DNA from: Ferrithrix thermotolerans DSM 19514
Lineage (GTDB): Bacteria > Actinomycetota > Acidimicrobiia > Acidimicrobiales > Ilumatobacteraceae
Length of the DNA stretch: 8,772 nt
Assembly (NCBI GenBank): GCA_945860575.1
Contig: CAMAQQ010000041.1
Location: 1-8,772 of the forward strand
Direction of reading: 5' to 3'
Positions 5,692-8,772 of this stretch are shown here, piece after piece. Position 1 is the first letter of the stretch. Each line of letters begins with the position of its first letter. The notes below the pieces were generated by a model. It was given only the letters and a program-made list of their open reading frames with translations. It searched no databases and was not told where the DNA came from. The translations under genes were made by a program, and so were the position numbers.

Positions 5692-7029
5692 ATGATTGAG
5701 CAGCAACGCGATTACGTCTTGCGAACCGTCGAAGAACGCGGCATTCGACTTGTCCGCCTGTGGTTTACCGATGTTCTCGGTAATCTAAAAAGTTTTGCGA
5801 TCAGCCCTGCCGAAATGGAGAACGCCCTCAACGACGGAATGATCTTTGACGGATCGGCAATCGATGGATTCAGTCGGATCCAAGAAAGTGATGTGCTTGC
5901 GATACCAGATGCCAACACATTCGAAGTTTTGCCTTGGGTTGATCCAAAAGGAGCAGAAGCCCGGGTCTTTTGTGATGTGGCCAAACTAGATGGCACTCCG
6001 TTTGATGGTGATCCGCGACAAGTGTTACGACGCAACTTAGATGCTGCCCACAAACTCGGGTACCAGTTCTATGTCGCACCAGACATCGAATATTTTTATT
6101 TCGATCCTCCGACAATTGACTCGCGACCTGTTCCACTTGACGAGGGTGGATTTTTTGACTTAACAAGCACTGACATCACGAGTTCTTTGCGAAAAGAAAC
6201 TATTCGCACTCTTGAGACAATGAGCATTCCGGTTGAATACAGTTTTCACGAAGATGCGCCGAGCCAACACGAAATAGATTTACGGCATACCGATGCGTTG
6301 ACGATGGCCGACAGTGTGATGACTTTTCGCTTGGTCGTCAAAGAAATCGCGGCTCTGCATAATGTGCACGCCACGTTCATGCCCAAACCACTCGAAAGTG
6401 TGCAAGGATCCGGAATGCACCTGCATCTGAGTTTGTTCAAAGATGAACAAAACGCTTTTCATGACGGCGACGACCCTTACAACTTGTCAAAAACTGCAAA
6501 ACAATTTATGGCAGGTTTATTGCGTCACGCAGCAGAGATCACCGCGATCACAAATCAGACCGTGAACAGTTACAAACGTTTGGTGCCTGGTTTCGAGGCA
6601 CCAGTGCATATCTCGTGGGCACGAAATAATCGCAGTGGATTAATTCGGGTGCCAATTCAAAAACGAAATAACGAACAATCGACCCGAATTGAATATCGAT
6701 CTCCAGACCCGGCATGCAACCCGTATCTGGCATTTTCGGTGATTCTTGCGGCGGGCTTGCGCGGCATCAAAGAGGGCTACGAACTGCCGCAAGAGGCAGA
6801 CGCAAATCTCTTCGAAATTGGCGACGACATGCTCGAGAAATTGGGCATCGAACAGTTGCCACAGTCAATGTCTGACGCGTTGCGCGTAATGGAGAGATCA
6901 GAACTCGTTGCTGAAGCGCTCGGAGAACATATCTTCGAATGGTTCTTAAGAAATAAACGTGCAGAGTGGCGCGGTTACAAAACCCATATCAGCCAGTACG
7001 AACTAAATCGATACTTGCGCTCACTCTAA
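5692..7029 (+). CDS. glutamine synthetase type I, GSI-alpha/GlnA2-like
   Basis: The 445-residue length matches GSI-alpha and mycobacterial GlnA2, not the ~470-residue GSI-beta. It opens with RLVRLWFTDVLGNLKS, and FDGSAIDGFSRIQESD (52-67) holds the ammonium-site Asp53. Later come HEDAPSQHEID (metal ligands E187, E194), GSGMHLHLS (240-248), NSYKRLVPGFEAPV (292-305), NRSGLIRVP, and IEYRSPDPACNPYLAF (333-348). The usual GPEPEFF metal site reads APDIEYF, so the first ligand is Asp131 instead of Glu, with Glu133 kept. The adenylylation tyrosine of the GSI-beta NLYDLP motif is replaced by Phe374 (NLFEIG), so GlnE-type control is unlikely. R62 matches in position the feedback-inhibition arginine of Bacillus GSI-alpha. 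True glutamine synthesis is likely, but some GlnA-like paralogues act on polyamines or other amines. The next gene, GlnR-like, starts 7 nt after the stop. Confidence 0.88.
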   Translation: MIEQQRDYVLRTVEERGIRLVRLWFTDVLGNLKSFAISPAEMENALNDGMIFDGSAIDGFSRIQESDVLAIPDANTFEVLPWVDPKGAEARVFCDVAKLDGTPFDGDPRQVLRRNLDAAHKLGYQFYVAPDIEYFYFDPPTIDSRPVPLDEGGFFDLTSTDITSSLRKETIRTLETMSIPVEYSFHEDAPSQHEIDLRHTDALTMADSVMTFRLVVKEIAALHNVHATFMPKPLESVQGSGMHLHLSLFKDEQNAFHDGDDPYNLSKTAKQFMAGLLRHAAEITAITNQTVNSYKRLVPGFEAPVHISWARNNRSGLIRVPIQKRNNEQSTRIEYRSPDPACNPYLAFSVILAAGLRGIKEGYELPQEADANLFEIGDDMLEKLGIEQLPQSMSDALRVMERSELVAEALGEHIFEWFLRNKRAEWRGYKTHISQYELNRYLRSL

Positions 7030-7036
7030 GACGACG

Positions 7037-7729
7037 ATGGCCAACGACGAAACTAAACTTCTCGCAGTCTTTCCAGATCCTGCGCCGATAGATGTTGCGA
7101 GAACTTTAGACCTCTCTGGTTATTCGTGGAAGGCAGTAAAAAACCGCGAGACACTCAGCCAACTGCAACCCGCCAATGGTTGGGCTGGGGCCGTTGTCGA
7201 CTGCAGTCAAGATCCTGAGTTCGGTTGGGCTTTGTGCCGTTCACTTCGCCGCTGCGATGTGCCGGTGAATCGAATAGTCGTTCTTGTTAGCGGTGCGCAA
7301 CTGGCAGATTTAGAAATGCGTGATGATCTATTCGATGATTTTTGTTTGGCGCCAATTCATCCGCGAGAACTTGATTCGCGTTTGCGGCATTTGTTTTATA
7401 CCGAGATGTCTGTTTCTCGCGAATCACTAATTGAATACGGCGGATTGGTGCTAAACACCGAAACTTATCAAGCATCGTTTGGTGGCAATCCATTAGATCT
7501 CACATACATGGAGTACGAACTGCTTAAGTTTCTCTCACAAAACCCGGGCAAAGTATTTAGTCGCGAAATTTTACTGTCTCGAGTTTGGGGCTACGAATAT
7601 TACGGTGGCGCGCGAACGGTAGATGTTCACATTCGTCGCTTGCGTGCAAAACTTGGCGAAGAACACGCCAACCTGATTGAAACTGTTCGAAGTGTGGGCT
7701 ACCGCTTCGGCCAATCTAAGTGGGGGTAA
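7037..7729 (+). CDS. glnR: GlnR-like OmpR-family transcription regulator
   Basis: This 230-residue regulator has an N-terminal receiver-like domain (about 6-120) and a C-terminal winged-helix DNA-binding domain (about 133-225). The latter matches actinobacterial GlnR closely: LDLTYMEYELLKFL, WGYEYYGGARTVDVHIRRL, RAKLGEEHANLIETVRSVGYRF. The receiver is atypical. β1 has FPDP in place of the acidic pair, and the invariant Lys of the KP motif is Ala105 (CLAPIHPRE). Asp55 remains at the β3 phosphorylation position, and Ser85 stands at the Thr/Ser position. GlnR proteins work as phosphorylation-independent dimers and control glnA, glnII, amtB and nir genes. No histidine kinase is nearby. Placement 7 nt after the GSI gene supports the GlnR call and suggests co-expression with its own target. 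RegX3/MtrA-type regulators share part of the C-terminal sequence but have canonical receivers. Confidence 0.82.
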   Translation: MANDETKLLAVFPDPAPIDVARTLDLSGYSWKAVKNRETLSQLQPANGWAGAVVDCSQDPEFGWALCRSLRRCDVPVNRIVVLVSGAQLADLEMRDDLFDDFCLAPIHPRELDSRLRHLFYTEMSVSRESLIEYGGLVLNTETYQASFGGNPLDLTYMEYELLKFLSQNPGKVFSREILLSRVWGYEYYGGARTVDVHIRRLRAKLGEEHANLIETVRSVGYRFGQSKWG

Positions 7730-7762
7730 ACCTCCTTTCTGCCTGCGAGACTTGAAGAATCA

Positions 7763-8772
7763 ATGACTACACAATCGGTTGACAAACAACTTGATCTGAG
7801 CCTGACCGGCATGTCGTGCAACGCATGTGCGATGACAATCGAAAAAGGACTCAACAAGATGCCCGGTGTGCAGGCATCGGTCAACTTTGCCACTGAGTCT
7901 GCTCGAATCAGTTTCTCGAACCAACAAACAAACCCTGAAAAAATAATTGAAACTGTAAAATCACTTGGCTACAACGCGCGCCTGCTTGAAAACACAACCA
8001 CCGAAATGCTTGAGGCCGAAGTTAGCGAGCGAGTGGCGATGCTTCTGACTCGGCTTACAGCATCGATAGTTCTTGGTCTACCAGTTGTAATTATTTCAAT
8101 GGTCGCCACATTGCAGTTCAAGAACTGGCAGTGGCTGGCACTTGCCTTGGGCATTCCGGTCGTTACTTGGGGTGCTTGGCCGTTTCACCGCGCCGCTCTG
8201 ATGAACGCCCGCCATCGCGCGACGACAATGGATACTTTGATTTCGATTGGCATTTTTGCTTCTACTGCTTGGTCGGTTTGGGCGATTGTCTGGGGCGATG
8301 CAGTTGAACATATCTATCGCGGCTCATCGCATGCTTCAAGCATGACGAGCATGATGATGAAGGCTGGCGACAGCACACATATTTATCTTGAAGTCGCTGT
8401 CGCAGTGACGGTGTTTCTACTCGCCGGCAGATATTTCGAGGCTCGGGCAAAAAACCGTGCCGGCGATGCGTTGCGTTCTTTGCTTGCACTCAACGCAAGA
8501 ACAGCGACCGTGATACGCGACGCAGTTGAACAGACCATCGACGCATCGCAGGTGCGTGTGGGTGATTTGATGGTTGTTCGACCAGGAGAGATAATTCCGG
8601 CCGATGGTGTAGTTGTCGAGGGCAATTCGTCTTTAGATGTCTCGATGTTGACTGGCGAGAGCGTGCCGACAGATGTTGCACCAGGCAGCGAAATTGTTGG
8701 CACAACGGTAAATCTGACTGGTCGGTTGATCGCCCGCGCAACGCACGTTGGCACTGAAACTACTTTTGCACA
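7763..8772 (+). CDS. copper-type P1B ATPase (CopA-like), N-terminal part
   Basis: The first 336 residues are present; the gene runs off the right edge. An HMA metal-binding domain (about 8-73) carries GMSCNAC, with Cys19 and Cys22 as metal ligands. The first membrane segments follow (about 97-117, 123-140, 157-178, 208-222), including the classic HRATTMDTLISIG. The actuator domain has VRPGEIIPADG (272-282) and the TGES loop at 297-300. The CPC motif, the DKTGT phosphorylation site and the ATP-binding domain lie outside, so Cu(I) export is inferred from the HMA motif and overall family match. A His/Met-rich external loop (183-206: H183, H190, M194, M197-M199, H206) could bind metal on the outer face. 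The ATG at 7763 is 33 nt after the GlnR-like stop with only a weak GAAGAA upstream. No CsoR-type operator was recognised. Confidence 0.9.
   Translation, partial: MTTQSVDKQLDLSLTGMSCNACAMTIEKGLNKMPGVQASVNFATESARISFSNQQTNPEKIIETVKSLGYNARLLENTTTEMLEAEVSERVAMLLTRLTASIVLGLPVVIISMVATLQFKNWQWLALALGIPVVTWGAWPFHRAALMNARHRATTMDTLISIGIFASTAWSVWAIVWGDAVEHIYRGSSHASSMTSMMMKAGDSTHIYLEVAVAVTVFLLAGRYFEARAKNRAGDALRSLLALNARTATVIRDAVEQTIDASQVRVGDLMVVRPGEIIPADGVVVEGNSSLDVSMLTGESVPTDVAPGSEIVGTTVNLTGRLIARATHVGTETTFA

Noticed and set aside
7721..7740. Terminator after the GlnR-like gene (GGGG ... CCTCC followed by TTTCT)
   Set aside because: Pairing leaves too small a loop and the T-run is too short; the ATPase gene starts 33 nt later on the same strand.
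8383..8754. 123-codon minus-strand open frame
   Set aside because: It is antisense to the conserved P1B ATPase region including the TGES loop; no motif of its own and no promoter or ribosome site.

Overview
The window looks like chromosomal DNA of an actinobacterium. The markers are the opening residues of a mycothiol-type glycosyltransferase (MshA-like), a protein with the RsiG c-di-GMP-binding signature, a GlnR-type orphan OmpR regulator, and paired GSII and GSI glutamine synthetases. By eye the base composition is middling rather than GC-rich, so a lower-GC actinobacterial lineage (for example aquatic Acidimicrobiia) fits better than Streptomyces or Mycobacterium. That placement is inference. 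No RNA genes, insertion sequences, CRISPR arrays or phage genes were seen, and genes are packed tightly with no gap near 300 bases.

Left part (1-884, minus strand): in transcription order, a MoaD/ThiS-like sulfur carrier, an RsiG-like protein, and the first 23 codons of an MshA-like glycosyltransferase that runs off the left edge. The first two genes overlap as ATGA. The Shine-Dalgarno of the second is built from the Gly-Gly codons of the first, so they are probably translationally coupled. The sulfur carrier does not end in Gly-Gly but in Gly-Gly-Cys-Leu, so it would need trimming before activation.

Middle (944-4406): a histidine phosphatase and an MFS transporter form a two-gene plus-strand unit. 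It converges, with 13 nt between stop codons, on a minus-strand glutamine-dependent NAD+ synthetase.

Right part (4537-8772, plus strand): a nitrogen-assimilation block of GSII (with an unusual lysine-rich tail), a 13-bp hairpin, a GSI-alpha/GlnA2-type synthetase, and 7 nt later a GlnR-like regulator whose receiver domain lacks the switch lysine. A copper-type P1B ATPase starts 33 nt after it and leaves the window after its actuator domain. The likely logic is that GlnR senses or relays nitrogen status and controls the synthetases it sits with. NAD synthetase, transcribed divergently from GSII, consumes the glutamine they make.

The most notable items are the Gly-Gly-Cys-Leu sulfur carrier coupled to a two-motif RsiG-like protein, the GSII-GSI-GlnR arrangement, and the lysine tail on GSII. 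No wholly new system can be claimed from this sequence alone.
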